64,000 bases of DNA from the NCBI RefSeq assembly GCF_000981035.1, contig NZ_LAYJ01000053.1:1-64000 (forward strand), read 5' to 3'. The DNA comes from Christensenella hongkongensis. Its GTDB lineage: Bacteria > Bacillota > Clostridia > Christensenellales > Christensenellaceae. Numbering within the stretch: the stretch's first letter is position 1; every line of letters begins with the position of its first letter. The notes under the pieces are model-generated. The model saw only the letters and a list, made by a program, of their open reading frames with translations. It searched no databases and had not been told where the DNA came from. This document shows positions 19,183-26,646 of the stretch, one piece after another. The position numbers and the translations under genes are program-made.

Positions 19183-19211
19183 TTGACAATTCACATATTG
19201 TGCTCTAAAAT
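19183..19211 (+). promoter_or_regulatory. promoter of the GntR regulator
   Basis: TTGACA (19183-19188), a 17-bp spacer and TAAAAT (19206-19211). Transcription would start near 19217, which rules out the longer TTG-initiated frame from 19180 and supports ATG 19252. Confidence 0.75.
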
Positions 19212-19251
19212 AATCCTAAAGATAAAAAATTCACATAGATTGGATTTTACC

Positions 19252-19947
19252 ATGACTACGAATTTAAAAACAAACCTTGCACAACGGATTTCAGATATTC
19301 TTCGTCAGGAGATATTGGGAAACGAGATCCACGAGGGCGACCATTTTAATGAAACCGCTCTTGCAACCCGCTTTGGCGTAAGCCGGGGCCCGATTCGCGA
19401 GGCGCTTCGCCTGCTTGAAATGGAAGGCCTTGTAATGACGCCCTCCAACGGGCGATCTGTGGCGACTGGTTTTACGCCGGACGATATCGGCGGCTATTAT
19501 GACTTGCGTTATTTTATCGAATCCGAATCGATCAAACGTATTTTGTCAAAACCTGCCGACGATGACTACTGGGAATGGATTCGCAAGATGGAGTCTATCC
19601 TCGACCAGTCCCGTATCCAGCTTGAACTCAATAACGAAGGCGTTTTCACTGAGCTTGACGGTGATTTTCACCGCGCGATTATCATGCAGGCGAATTTTAA
19701 GGTGTATATCCATGTCTGGAAGATCACCAATAACCTGAGCCGCAGCATCATGGAGATGAACCGTACCTATATTATGCAGCAGCAGCTCCACAACCTGCGA
19801 AAGACATTTACCTTCCATGATAATATACTGCTTGGCCTCAAAAACCGCGATCTTGAGTTTACGCTCTCCAATCTGCGCGCCCATGTAGAAAAAGGTGTGG
19901 AAACCTACCTGACGATTATTGAGCATCTTTCCAATATCAAAAAATAA
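19252..19947 (+). CDS. GntR-family transcriptional regulator (FCD type)
   Basis: A 231-aa DNA-binding regulator. The N-terminal winged helix has ALATRFGVSRGPIREALRLLEMEGL near 45, the standard GntR recognition helix. The C-terminal FCD ligand domain shows the helix with DFHRAII and the metal/ligand histidine near HDNILLG. Most FCD regulators bind sugar acids or other carboxylates. It diverges from the deoxysugar operon and is its likely regulator, using the two palindromes in the shared intergenic region. The ribosome binding site is weak (GGAT). Confidence 0.9.
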   Translation: MTTNLKTNLAQRISDILRQEILGNEIHEGDHFNETALATRFGVSRGPIREALRLLEMEGLVMTPSNGRSVATGFTPDDIGGYYDLRYFIESESIKRILSKPADDDYWEWIRKMESILDQSRIQLELNNEGVFTELDGDFHRAIIMQANFKVYIHVWKITNNLSRSIMEMNRTYIMQQQLHNLRKTFTFHDNILLGLKNRDLEFTLSNLRAHVEKGVETYLTIIEHLSNIKK

Positions 19948-19974
19948 GCGAGGTTAATTTTTATAAGAAATTAT

Positions 19975-20011
19975 AAAAGAGCCATGCCCATCTGGACGAG
20001 GCTCTTTTTTT
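19975..20011 (+). terminator. terminator of the GntR gene
   Basis: A 9-bp stem, AAAAGAGCC (19975-19983) with GGCTCTTTT (20000-20008), ends in seven T's 28 bp after the stop codon. Confidence 0.85.
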
Positions 20012-20055
20012 GATTTCTATACCGGGTTATATTTCCAGGCGGCGTATCCTTTATT

Positions 20056-20664
20056 TTACTCACGATCCATATCGCATCTTTTGGCTTCCCGCATAAAACG
20101 TTCCATCTTGCAGCAGCCATCGTGATGCCTGTGGAATTCGTGCATTTCCGGACCGGGGCCATGGGGGCCGTGCGGGCCGGGATGCGGCCTGTGCGGAGGT
20201 TCTTGCTCCCCAGCATCATCAAGCTCTTTTTGCCATGCGCCGCACAGCTTGTCAAATAACGCGCCCAGCTGTACACGTTCCTCTTCGCACAGTGCTTCGA
20301 AAATTTTTGCCTGCTGTTCTTCCTTTCCGGCAAACGCTTTTTCGGCAAGCGCCTTTCCTTCGCCGGTCAGCGTCACAATCATATTCCGTTTGTCCTGCTC
20401 GTCAGGCGTACGGGTTACGAGTCCCTTTGCCTCAAGCTTTTTAAGCAGCTCGCTCAATGACGACGGGCGGATATCCAGCATCTCAACCAGCTCCTTTTGC
20501 CCAACCGGTTCTTTTCGCAGGATCAGGAGCAGCAGCTTTCCCTGCCCCGGATGAATCATCGGCCCTTCCTCATGCCGATGGTGTAAATGTGTCACTCTCT
20601 TCATCAGGTGAGCAAACCGTATCGCTTTTTCCTCTAAATTTTCTATTCTGTTGTTCTCTTCCAT
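20056..20664 (-). CDS. MarR-family regulator with His-rich tail
   Basis: A 202-aa regulator. The MarR winged helix (about 30-140) has LVEMLDIRPSSLSELLKKLEAKGLV as recognition region and the wing with DEQDKRN. The last 45 residues are unusual: runs of His-Pro-Gly, then EFHRHHDGCC and RCDMDRE, which look able to bind a transition metal. ATG 20664 is preferred because GGAGG lies 8 nt before it. It is transcribed in the same direction as the MATE exporter gene upstream but has its own promoter, bracketed by two operator-like repeats. Confidence 0.85.
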   Translation of the reverse strand: MEENNRIENLEEKAIRFAHLMKRVTHLHHRHEEGPMIHPGQGKLLLLILRKEPVGQKELVEMLDIRPSSLSELLKKLEAKGLVTRTPDEQDKRNMIVTLTGEGKALAEKAFAGKEEQQAKIFEALCEEERVQLGALFDKLCGAWQKELDDAGEQEPPHRPHPGPHGPHGPGPEMHEFHRHHDGCCKMERFMREAKRCDMDRE

Positions 20665-20684
20665 TTCGTTATCCTCCAAATTAA

Positions 20685-20696
20685 TTTAGGTACCTT
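20685..20696. promoter_or_regulatory. MarR operator candidate, proximal copy
   Basis: TTTAGGTACCTT, a near-palindrome between the -10 box and the start codon. An almost identical copy lies on the far side of the promoter. Confidence 0.55.
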
Positions 20697-20703
20697 AACA
20701 TTA

Positions 20704-20732
20704 ATTTAACACACCATATCCTTTCCTGTCAA
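20704..20732 (-). promoter_or_regulatory. promoter of the MarR gene
   Basis: On the minus strand a perfect TTGACA (20732-20727), a 17-bp spacer and TTAAAT (20709-20704). Confidence 0.75.
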
Positions 20733-20740
20733 GCATTATT

Positions 20741-20752
20741 TTTAGGTGCCTT
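20741..20752. promoter_or_regulatory. MarR operator candidate, distal copy
   Basis: TTTAGGTGCCTT differs from the proximal copy by one base and lies just upstream of the -35 box. The two copies bracket the promoter at a 56-bp spacing, as expected for autorepression. Confidence 0.55.
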
Positions 20753-20774
20753 ATTAATTTGAAAGATTTCTCTT

Positions 20775-22115
20775 TCACAAGCCTGCCAAAATGGTTTTTT
20801 GTTTTTTTCGATAATAGATATATCCGGTAAGGTCAGCCGCAAGCCAGCCGATTGGAATAGCCCACCAGATTCCAGGCAGCCCTATTTCAGGAATTGCTGC
20901 GAGCACATACGCAAGAAGGACACGCAACCCAAGCGAAATCACAGTCAGTACAACCGATATCTCCGGCAGGGCAAGCCCCCGGTAAAAGCCATAGAACAGA
21001 AACAGATATCCGATCAGGCAATAGAAGCTTGCCACAATCGTAAGGTATTGTATTCCCACCTCAATTACGCCGGTTTCCAACGGGCTGATAAAGCAAGTCA
21101 TAAGCTGTCTTGCAAACAGGATCACCACTGAGGAAATCGCCACGCAGAAAACAGTGCTCATCAAAAAAGCGGCCCTGGTTCCTTTGCGGATGCGGGCTTT
21201 GTCGTCCGCGCCCTTGTTTTGGGCAATATAGGTGGAAAACGCATTTCCAAAGTCCTGTACCGGCATGTAGGCAAAGCTGTCGATTTTCACCGCAGCCGCA
21301 AAACCCGCCATGGCGGTTACCCCAAATGTATTCACGAGCCCCTGTACCATCAGAATGCCAAAATTCATAATCGACTGCTGGATACTGGTCAGCACGGAGT
21401 TATGAATAATTTTTTTCAGCACGTTCCTGTCCCAGCAGATCATCCGCCTGGAAATCCGCAGCAGCGGCACCTTCACAACGCAATAGATCAGGATAGCAAC
21501 CGCTGAAAACGCCTGTGCAATCACAGTCGCTGCCGCGGCTCCCACAACGCCCATCCCCAGCGGCACAACAAATAGTATATCGAGGCCGATATTGATTCCT
21601 GCCGAAATCATCAAAAAAATAAGCGGGGTAACAGAATTTCCCATACTACGCAACGCCGCGGCAAAATAGTTATAGAGAAACACAAAGAAGATGCCTGCAA
21701 AGATAACCTGCAGATAGTCTCTTGTCATCCCGTTTATGCTCTGGGGAATGTGCAGGAACACAAGGATCGGCTCCAGCAGCACAAAGCTTAATATATTGAT
21801 CGCAACAGAAACCAAAGCGATAAAGACAAACGCATGGGAAAAACTTTTTTGGAGTTCATCGTAGCGGCTTGCGCCAAATGCAAGTGAAAATACAATTCCA
21901 CTGCCCATGCAAAGCCCCAGTATAACCGAGGTAAGAAACACCATCAGCGTATAAGATGCCCCAACTGCCGCCAAGGCGTCAGGCCCGATAAACTGCCCTA
22001 CGATTACCGTATCCGCAATGTTGTAAAACTGTTGGAACAGATTTCCCAAAATCATGGGCATGGCAAAAAAAAGAATTGCTTTCGCTTCGTTTCCCTTTGT
22101 CAGATCCTTCTGCAT
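20775..22115 (-). CDS. MATE-family multidrug/metabolite exporter
   Basis: A 446-aa inner-membrane protein with about 12 hydrophobic helices in two homologous halves. The N-terminal sequence MQKDLTKGNEAKAILFFAMPMILGNLFQQFYNIADTVIVGQF is typical of clostridial MATE proteins. It exports organic cations or drugs in exchange for Na+ or H+; the substrate is unknown. It lies between a MarR regulator and a divergent Lrp-like regulator, either of which may control it, and it has a consensus promoter. Confidence 0.9.
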   Translation of the reverse strand: MQKDLTKGNEAKAILFFAMPMILGNLFQQFYNIADTVIVGQFIGPDALAAVGASYTLMVFLTSVILGLCMGSGIVFSLAFGASRYDELQKSFSHAFVFIALVSVAINILSFVLLEPILVFLHIPQSINGMTRDYLQVIFAGIFFVFLYNYFAAALRSMGNSVTPLIFLMISAGINIGLDILFVVPLGMGVVGAAAATVIAQAFSAVAILIYCVVKVPLLRISRRMICWDRNVLKKIIHNSVLTSIQQSIMNFGILMVQGLVNTFGVTAMAGFAAAVKIDSFAYMPVQDFGNAFSTYIAQNKGADDKARIRKGTRAAFLMSTVFCVAISSVVILFARQLMTCFISPLETGVIEVGIQYLTIVASFYCLIGYLFLFYGFYRGLALPEISVVLTVISLGLRVLLAYVLAAIPEIGLPGIWWAIPIGWLAADLTGYIYYRKKQKTILAGL

Positions 22116-22169
22116 TATCCTGCCGCCCTTTATTTCTTTTCGAAAGTTTTATATTTCTTTATGTAAGTT

Positions 22170-22198
22170 ATTATAAATTGCCATGTCCGCAGTGTCAA
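22170..22198 (-). promoter_or_regulatory. consensus promoter of the MATE gene
   Basis: On the minus strand perfect TTGACA (22198-22193), a 17-bp spacer and perfect TATAAT (22175-22170), about 55 bp before the start codon. Confidence 0.8.
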
Positions 22199-22222
22199 CC
22201 AAATAAGCACAAAACTGTCTTT

Positions 22223-22251
22223 TTGTTGCGTTGTGGCGTGTAATATTATAC
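22223..22251 (+). promoter_or_regulatory. candidate promoter of the Lrp-like gene
   Basis: TTGTTG (22223-22228), a 17-bp spacer and TTATAC (22246-22251). It is divergent from the MATE promoter. Confidence 0.4.
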
Positions 22252-22285
22252 AATCAAAGCAGAACGGCAAAAGAGGGAACATGCA

Positions 22286-22744
22286 ATGTATCTAAAGGGC
22301 CTGGATGAAATCGATCGGAAAATTATAGAGCTGCTGACTCAAAACGCGCGTATTTCCTACGTGGATATTGGCCATGCGGTCAATTTGTCGCGTGTCGCGG
22401 TTAAAAACCGGATACACGCGCTGGAGGAAAAAGGCGTGATTGAAGAATACACCACCATTGTAAATCCCCAGAAGGTGGGGAATGCCGTATCCTCTTACTA
22501 CGAAATCGAATTTTTGCCGGAACATTTCAGTGCGGCAGTTGAACGCTTGCAAAAGGAAGAGAGCGTCACGCAAATTTATCATGTGTCAGGGAAAAACAAG
22601 CTGCATGTGCACGCCGTCACTGCCGGCAATGATGAAATGGAGCTGTTTTTAAGCAACGTCATCTATCAGCTTCCAGGGGTTACCAGCCTTTCGTGCAATA
22701 TTATTTTGTCCCGTATCAAAGATATCAAAGGCCTGCGTTTGTAA
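22286..22744 (+). CDS. Lrp/AsnC-family transcriptional regulator
   Basis: A 152-aa regulator with the N-terminal helix-turn-helix (LDEIDRKIIELLTQNARISY, then NLSRVAVKNRIHALEEKGVI) and a C-terminal RAM ligand-binding domain of about 75 residues. Such proteins sense amino acids or related small molecules. GAGGG lies 11 nt before ATG 22286. Its gene diverges from the MATE exporter with a short shared intergenic region, so control of the exporter is possible. Confidence 0.9.
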   Translation: MYLKGLDEIDRKIIELLTQNARISYVDIGHAVNLSRVAVKNRIHALEEKGVIEEYTTIVNPQKVGNAVSSYYEIEFLPEHFSAAVERLQKEESVTQIYHVSGKNKLHVHAVTAGNDEMELFLSNVIYQLPGVTSLSCNIILSRIKDIKGLRL

Positions 22745-23146
22745 AGCGTGCTGATTTGTTAATATTTATTTCATTAAATTGACATTTCCTATTCATATCT
22801 GTGTCGTAATATAATTACTATAGTAAACTTTTTCATTTTTCTTCCTTATAACGGGCGCTCCTTTGCAGGGAGCGCCTTTTTAAATCCCATTGTTTAAAAA
22901 AATATTGTTCACCCAATACTGCATCCTCATACTCTGGATATGATACGGTTTGCGATTGAAGTTTCATTTCCCATAAAGTCATGTCCCGTTTTCCGGTCTA
23001 TTATGCAGTTTTTGAAAGATATTCCGAAAGGAAAAGGGCTGTTCTTTTGAAGTTAAATATAAACCTGGAACAATAGAGCCTCCCTGTTTTTTAGAACAGC
23101 CATGCGCCAATGATTAATTCCCCGGCCCATACAGGTGGGGAAAATA
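22745..23146. other. intergenic region without a convincing gene
   Basis: About 400 bp separate the Lrp-like gene from the tail-collar gene. The stretch holds the terminator at 22854-22882 and a 9-bp inverted repeat (GGCTGTTCT at 23037-23045 and 23093-23101) around a 47-bp spacer. No reading frame with a ribosome binding site is seen. Confidence 0.5.
22854..22882 (+). terminator. rho-independent terminator
   Basis: An 8-bp stem GGCGCTCC/GGAGCGCC is followed by five T's. It lies 110 bp after the Lrp-like gene, which it probably ends. Confidence 0.8.
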
Positions 23147-23173
23147 TAAAAGAGCGGGGATTTCTCCCCGCCT
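23147..23173 (-). terminator. terminator of the tail-collar gene
   Basis: A 7-bp stem GCGGGGA/TCCCCGC. On the minus strand it is followed by TCTTTTAT directly after the stop codon. Confidence 0.75.
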
Positions 23174-23176
23174 TTC

Positions 23177-23947
23177 CTAATATTTGATGATGTAGTTACA
23201 TACAAGGTAGGGCTGTAGGTTGTTGTGCGTTTGGCCGCCGCCAGTATAGCTTGTGCTTTGTGGACCGGATGTCTTCCCCGTCTGATAGGGGAATACCGTT
23301 GCTGCAGCGCCAATATAGTTAGTAAGAAATGTATGGCTATGTGACGGTATTTCCGCAATCGTCAATGTATGCTTTTCCTCGCCGCCGGTCTTGCCAAGCG
23401 TGTCAAATGTACCGGCATCCTTGCCGATGCCCACGCGTCCACGCATATCCGGCACACGGAAGGTACCTGCTTCATCGTTCGTTTCATTATATTTTGTTCC
23501 AATCGTTTCATACAGCTTTGCATAATTACCGTTTGCAGGATAGCTCGTTCCGTCACACCACAGATAGCCTGCCGGAAGAATGCCGCCCGCAAAAAACTTC
23601 ATACAGCCTGCTGGCTCCTGTGCAGCCTCTGCTATGTCTTTTGCCGCTGCCGCTGCTGCTTGCGCTGCCACCGCCTTTGCGTCCGCCGTTGCCGCATCGG
23701 TTTTTGCTTCGCTTGCCGTGGCCTGCGCGTTATTCGCCGTACCAAGCACGCCGTTTACCGTTGCTCCAAGGGTTGTCACGGATGCTGCCGACGCATAATA
23801 CGTCGATTCGTTGCCGCCGAGTTTAACCGCGTTTTCCGCAAACTGGCTTCCCGTCGCACTATCCGCATGCTCGGCATTTTTCACCACCCCCGCATGCTCG
23901 CTCGCATACTCCGTCTTTGTCATATAATCCAAAATTTTTTCGTCCAT
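23177..23947 (-). CDS. phage tail-collar-domain protein
   Basis: A 256-aa protein. The start is ATG 23947 behind GAAGGAA; the 63 further in-frame residues upstream lack a site. An N-terminal segment with short coiled or repetitive Ala/Thr/Asp-rich sequence (about 50-125, ATASEAKTDAATADAKAVAA) leads to a collar domain (about 130-256) with LPAGYLWCDGTSYPANGNYAKLYETIG, FRVPDMRGRVGIG, TLTIAEIPSHSHTF and the closing NNLQPYLVCNYIIKY. This is the architecture of phage and tailocin fibre tips and of the microcystin-dependent protein family. No other phage gene is nearby, so it is either an orphan or a remnant. Confidence 0.78.
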   Translation of the reverse strand: MDEKILDYMTKTEYASEHAGVVKNAEHADSATGSQFAENAVKLGGNESTYYASAASVTTLGATVNGVLGTANNAQATASEAKTDAATADAKAVAAQAAAAAAKDIAEAAQEPAGCMKFFAGGILPAGYLWCDGTSYPANGNYAKLYETIGTKYNETNDEAGTFRVPDMRGRVGIGKDAGTFDTLGKTGGEEKHTLTIAEIPSHSHTFLTNYIGAAATVFPYQTGKTSGPQSTSYTGGGQTHNNLQPYLVCNYIIKY

Positions 23948-24230
23948 CTTTATTCCTTCTTTCCGTTGCTTTTTGAGAACATTCCCGCGCGCCGGTCTGT
24001 CTTCTGCTATTAATGATAACAGTACCTGTGCGACATTGCCCGCCATCCAGCAGACATAAGAAAAGACATTGAGCAAAGCGTGCGTCCCAAAGGAAACTGC
24101 CCAGACAATGCTATGATAAAAAACTTTTTCAGGCATTTAAAGAGTGAGTCATTATATTGACAGGAATTTGATTCTATGGAGCAGTTTAAAGAGCAACTTA
24201 TAAGAATATTGCAGGAGGAAAAACTAAAAA

Positions 24231-24261
24231 GCTTGCCGTCTGCGAATCGCAGGCTGCAAGC
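24231..24261. repeat. double-stem hairpin
   Basis: Nested perfect arms CTTGC/GCAAG (24232, 24256) and CTGCG/CGCAG (24240, 24248), with a symmetric internal loop. No T-run follows. It lies in the host DNA just left of the ICE junction, function unknown. Confidence 0.5.
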
Positions 24262-24323
24262 CCTTCCGCTTTTCCATGTCTTTCAAAACAGAACATTTTC
24301 GAGTATAAAAACTCCATATAATA

Positions 24324-24360
24324 AAAACAAATCCCTAAAACCACATGGTTAAAGGGATTT
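24324..24360 (-). terminator. terminator of the original tRNA-Thr gene
   Basis: On the minus strand, directly after the tRNA CCA end, AAATCCC and GGGATTT arms with inner AACC/GGTT pairing are followed by a T-rich tail. It is the native downstream flank of the tRNA and marks host DNA. Confidence 0.8.
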
Positions 24361-24361
24361 T

Positions 24362-24408
24362 TGGAGCTGATGACGGGATTTGAACCCGTGACCTCGTCCT
24401 TACCAAGG
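24362..24408 (-). other. tRNA-Thr(GGT) 3' fragment, ICE attachment site
   Basis: On the minus strand the 47 nt give the anticodon loop TTGGTAA (anticodon GGT), the 3' anticodon strand GGACG, variable loop, a full T-arm with GGTTCAAATCC, the acceptor strand CATCAGC and encoded CCA. The 5' half is absent: before the loop stands CTGCC, which cannot pair with GGACG at two of five positions, and no D-arm follows further upstream. This is the classic product of integration into a tRNA 3' end. It places host DNA to the left and the element to the right; the intact tRNA should lie at the other end beyond 64 kb. Confidence 0.85.
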
Positions 24409-24793
24409 CAGTAGTTGGCACTTTGTTTCGTGCAAAAACTGTTAAAAGAATAATTTCAATGCAATACGCGACGTTCCGCGAAACGCATGGTTGAGGCGTT
24501 TTTGGACATCGCGTATATTTTTTGCGTCGAATTGTGCAATAGATGAAAAATTTGTGATTTATGAGCAAAACCTAGTTTTATGAGCAAAATTTATGAGCAA
24601 AACAAGAGCGAAGAAAAAAATGAGTAATTTTTGCTCATAAAATCAAAAGGCAGTAGTCAGTGGCTCAAAAATATAGATATTTCATATTTGCACATATACC
24701 TTATTTAAAACATATTCTGGTTTGAAATTGAATTTAATAGGCATAAAGGAAACAAATAAACGGAAGAAATCTCTTGATAATAATGTATAATAC
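24409..24793. other. element-end region with recombinase-type repeats
   Basis: Some 385 bp without a gene between the attachment fragment and parA. It holds four copies of a 13-mer (listed separately) and two copies of AAGGCAGTAGT, at 24405-24415 next to the tRNA fragment and at 24647-24657. An AT-rich stretch with TATAAT at 24786-24791 precedes the parA leader hairpin. Confidence 0.6.
24558..24641. repeat. 13-mer repeats, probable integrase/excisionase arm sites
   Basis: TTTATGAGCAAAA occurs exactly at 24558-24570, 24577-24589 and 24590-24602, and its exact complement at 24629-24641. Their position 150-280 bp inside the attachment site fits arm-type binding sites of a tyrosine recombinase. 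Replication iterons or ParB sites are alternatives because parA-parB follow. Confidence 0.65.
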
Positions 24794-24823
24794 AAAAGCC
24801 GTTTGCGAGAGCAAGCGGCTTTT
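24794..24823 (+). promoter_or_regulatory. parA leader hairpin (terminator-like)
   Basis: A 13-bp stem starting AAAAGCCG and ending CGGCTTTT, loop GAGA, one G-U pair. It ends 31 nt before the parA ATG and after a TATAAT box, so it could act as an attenuator. The same arrangement recurs across the element. Confidence 0.65.
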
Positions 24824-24854
24824 GCATATATTTCAAGTAAAAGGAGGAACGAAT

Positions 24855-25673
24855 ATGACGAAAGTGATCGCCCTTGCCAATCAAAAGGGCGGCGTGGGTA
24901 AAACAACGACAACGGCCAATCTTGGGATCGGACTTGCCCGGAACGGCAAAAAAGTGCTGCTTGTAGACGCGGACGCACAGGGTAATCTAACGGACAGCCT
25001 CGGCTGGCATGAGCCGGATAACCTACATACAACTCTTGCAACCGTAATGGGAAAAATCATCACGGACGAACCGCTCCAAAAGAGAGAAGGTATCCTGCAA
25101 CATGCGGAAGGCATAGACCTGCTCCCGGCAAATATTGAATTATCCGCAATGGAAGTTTCGCTTGTCAACACGATGAGCCGTGAGACTATCATGCGGAATT
25201 ATCTGGAGGAAGTCAAGAAGGATTATGATTATGTCCTTATCGACTGTATGCCGTCTCTCGGCATGGTAACGGTCAATGCCCTGACTGCGGCGGACAGCGT
25301 ATTGATCCCGGTGCAGGCACATTATCTTCCTGTAAAAGGGATGAGCCAGTTATTGCAGACGATCAGCCGTGTAAAACGGAATACGAACCCTGATCTCAGG
25401 ATAGAGGGCGTCCTGCTTACGATGGTAGACGGACGCACGAACCTTTCAAAAGATATTTCTTTTATCCTGCGGCGGGATTTCGGGGATAAACTCAAAGTAT
25501 TCAAAACAGAGATACCAATGGCGGTAAAAGTCGCGGAAACGAGTGCAGAGGGAAAGAGTATCTATGAATATGATAAGAGCGGACGCGCGGCGGCAGCATA
25601 CGAAGCCTTAACGAAGGAGGTAATGAGAAATGGCAAGCAGCGTGAGAAACATCAAGTTGGCCTCAGTCGATGA
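24855..25673 (+). CDS. parA: ParA/Soj-family partition ATPase
   Basis: A 272-aa deviant-Walker ATPase. It has ANQKGGVGKTTTTANLG at residue 8, the Walker A' DADAQGNLTDSLG and LIDCMPSLGM near 125. It partners ParB to position or maintain DNA; in ICEs it is thought to stabilise the excised circle. AAGGAGG stands 6 nt before ATG 24855. It overlaps parB by 44 bp and is the first gene of the element. Confidence 0.93.
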   Translation: MTKVIALANQKGGVGKTTTTANLGIGLARNGKKVLLVDADAQGNLTDSLGWHEPDNLHTTLATVMGKIITDEPLQKREGILQHAEGIDLLPANIELSAMEVSLVNTMSRETIMRNYLEEVKKDYDYVLIDCMPSLGMVTVNALTAADSVLIPVQAHYLPVKGMSQLLQTISRVKRNTNPDLRIEGVLLTMVDGRTNLSKDISFILRRDFGDKLKVFKTEIPMAVKVAETSAEGKSIYEYDKSGRAAAAYEALTKEVMRNGKQREKHQVGLSR

Positions 25674-26580
25674 CCTATTCTCCAGTGAAGCAGACAGGCA
25701 AGACGCGAAACACGAAAAAGTAATTGAGATTCCAATGGAAAAAATCAGCGAAAACCCGGACAACCCATTTCAGGTGCGGAACGATGAGGAAATGGCGAAA
25801 ATGGTGGAGAGCGTAAAAGAATACGGCATTTTGAATCCCGCGCTTGTCCGTCCCAAACAAGACGGCGGTTATGAGCTTGTGGCAGGCCACCGCAGAAAAT
25901 TTTCAGGGCTAAAAGCAGGATTGCAAACCCTTCCCTGTATCGTGCGAAACCTCACAGATGATGAAGCCGCGATTGCCATGGTGGATAGCAACTTGCAGCG
26001 TGAAAATATCCTGCCAAGCGAACGGGCAAAGGCATATAAACTGAAATTGGAGGCAGTCAAAAGGCAAGGCGGCAGACCATCTAAAGAAAATGGTGGCCAA
26101 CTTGACCACCATTTAATAAAAGGTAAATCAATAGACTTACTTGCCGAAGAGGGACAAGATAGCGCAAAACAAATACAGCGATATATCCGCTTAACCGAAC
26201 TGATCCCGCCATTGATGCAAATGGTAGACGATAAAAAGATCGCCCTTAACCCCGCCTATGAGTTGTCCTTTCTTCCTTCACCGTTACAGGAGAATTTGTT
26301 AGAGGTTATAGAACAGGAAGAAAGCACGCCGTCCCTCGCCCAAGCTCAGCGGCTGAAAAAGGCAGCACAGGCTGGAAAGCTTGACCGAAACGGCATAGAG
26401 CTTGTGTTGCAGGAGGAACGCCCGCAGGACTATAAGCTCACCATTGCGGGAGATAAGCTTAATAAATACTTCCCAAGAGATTACACGCCGAAACAAAAGG
26501 AGGAGATCATCTTCAAGGCGCTCGACCTGTATTACAGGAAACTGGAACGGGCGAAACAGGCGCGGGAATATGAACGGTAA
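25630..26580 (+). CDS. parB: ParB/Spo0J-family partition protein
   Basis: A 316-aa DNA-binding protein with the ParB N-terminal nuclease-like domain (IPMEKISENPDNPFQVR, GILNPALVRP, then AGHRRKFSGLKAG near 85) and a middle helix-turn-helix region ending near 230. A segment ERAKAYKLKLEAVKRQG links them, as in Spo0J. It starts inside the end of parA behind GGAGG and is translationally coupled to it. The binding site is not known; the repeats at 24558-24641 are a candidate. Confidence 0.92.
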   Translation: MASSVRNIKLASVDDLFSSEADRQDAKHEKVIEIPMEKISENPDNPFQVRNDEEMAKMVESVKEYGILNPALVRPKQDGGYELVAGHRRKFSGLKAGLQTLPCIVRNLTDDEAAIAMVDSNLQRENILPSERAKAYKLKLEAVKRQGGRPSKENGGQLDHHLIKGKSIDLLAEEGQDSAKQIQRYIRLTELIPPLMQMVDDKKIALNPAYELSFLPSPLQENLLEVIEQEESTPSLAQAQRLKKAAQAGKLDRNGIELVLQEERPQDYKLTIAGDKLNKYFPRDYTPKQKEEIIFKALDLYYRKLERAKQAREYER

Positions 26581-26615
26581 AAGCCTTGTGTTATGCGCAG
26601 ACGCAAGGCTTTTTC
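26579..26615 (+). terminator. terminator-like hairpin after parB
   Basis: AAAAGCCTTG (26579-26588) pairs with CAAGGCTTTT (26604-26613) and five T's end the stem. The first A's overlap the parB stop codon. The next gene starts 34 nt further on. Confidence 0.8.
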
Positions 26616-26646
26616 TATGCCCTTTTCACCGGGGAGGTGATGAAAC

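Noticed and set aside
22779-22815. Promoter for a short RNA between TTGACA and TATAAT after the Lrp-like gene
   Set aside because: The boxes are 25 bp apart, too far for a sigma-A promoter, so a small RNA ending at 22882 is not supported.
23037-23101. Ends of a small insertion sequence or MITE
   Set aside because: The 9-bp inverted repeats enclose only 47 bp without a target duplication. Chance is a sufficient explanation.
24176-24352. 58-codon forward frame just left of the tRNA fragment
   Set aside because: Its end runs through the tRNA terminator and its middle through a double hairpin. Only a weak AGGA precedes the start.
24362-24420. Complete tRNA gene
   Set aside because: Only the 3' half is present. 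The sequence before the anticodon loop does not pair with the 3' anticodon strand and no D-arm exists.
24335-24568. 77-aa minus-strand frame across the left ICE junction
   Set aside because: Its middle is simply a translation of the tRNA-Thr 3' fragment (RTRSRVQIPSSAP). It has no ribosome binding site.
24558-24641. CRISPR array
   Set aside because: The repeats are 13 bp, irregularly spaced, one is inverted, and no cas genes are near.
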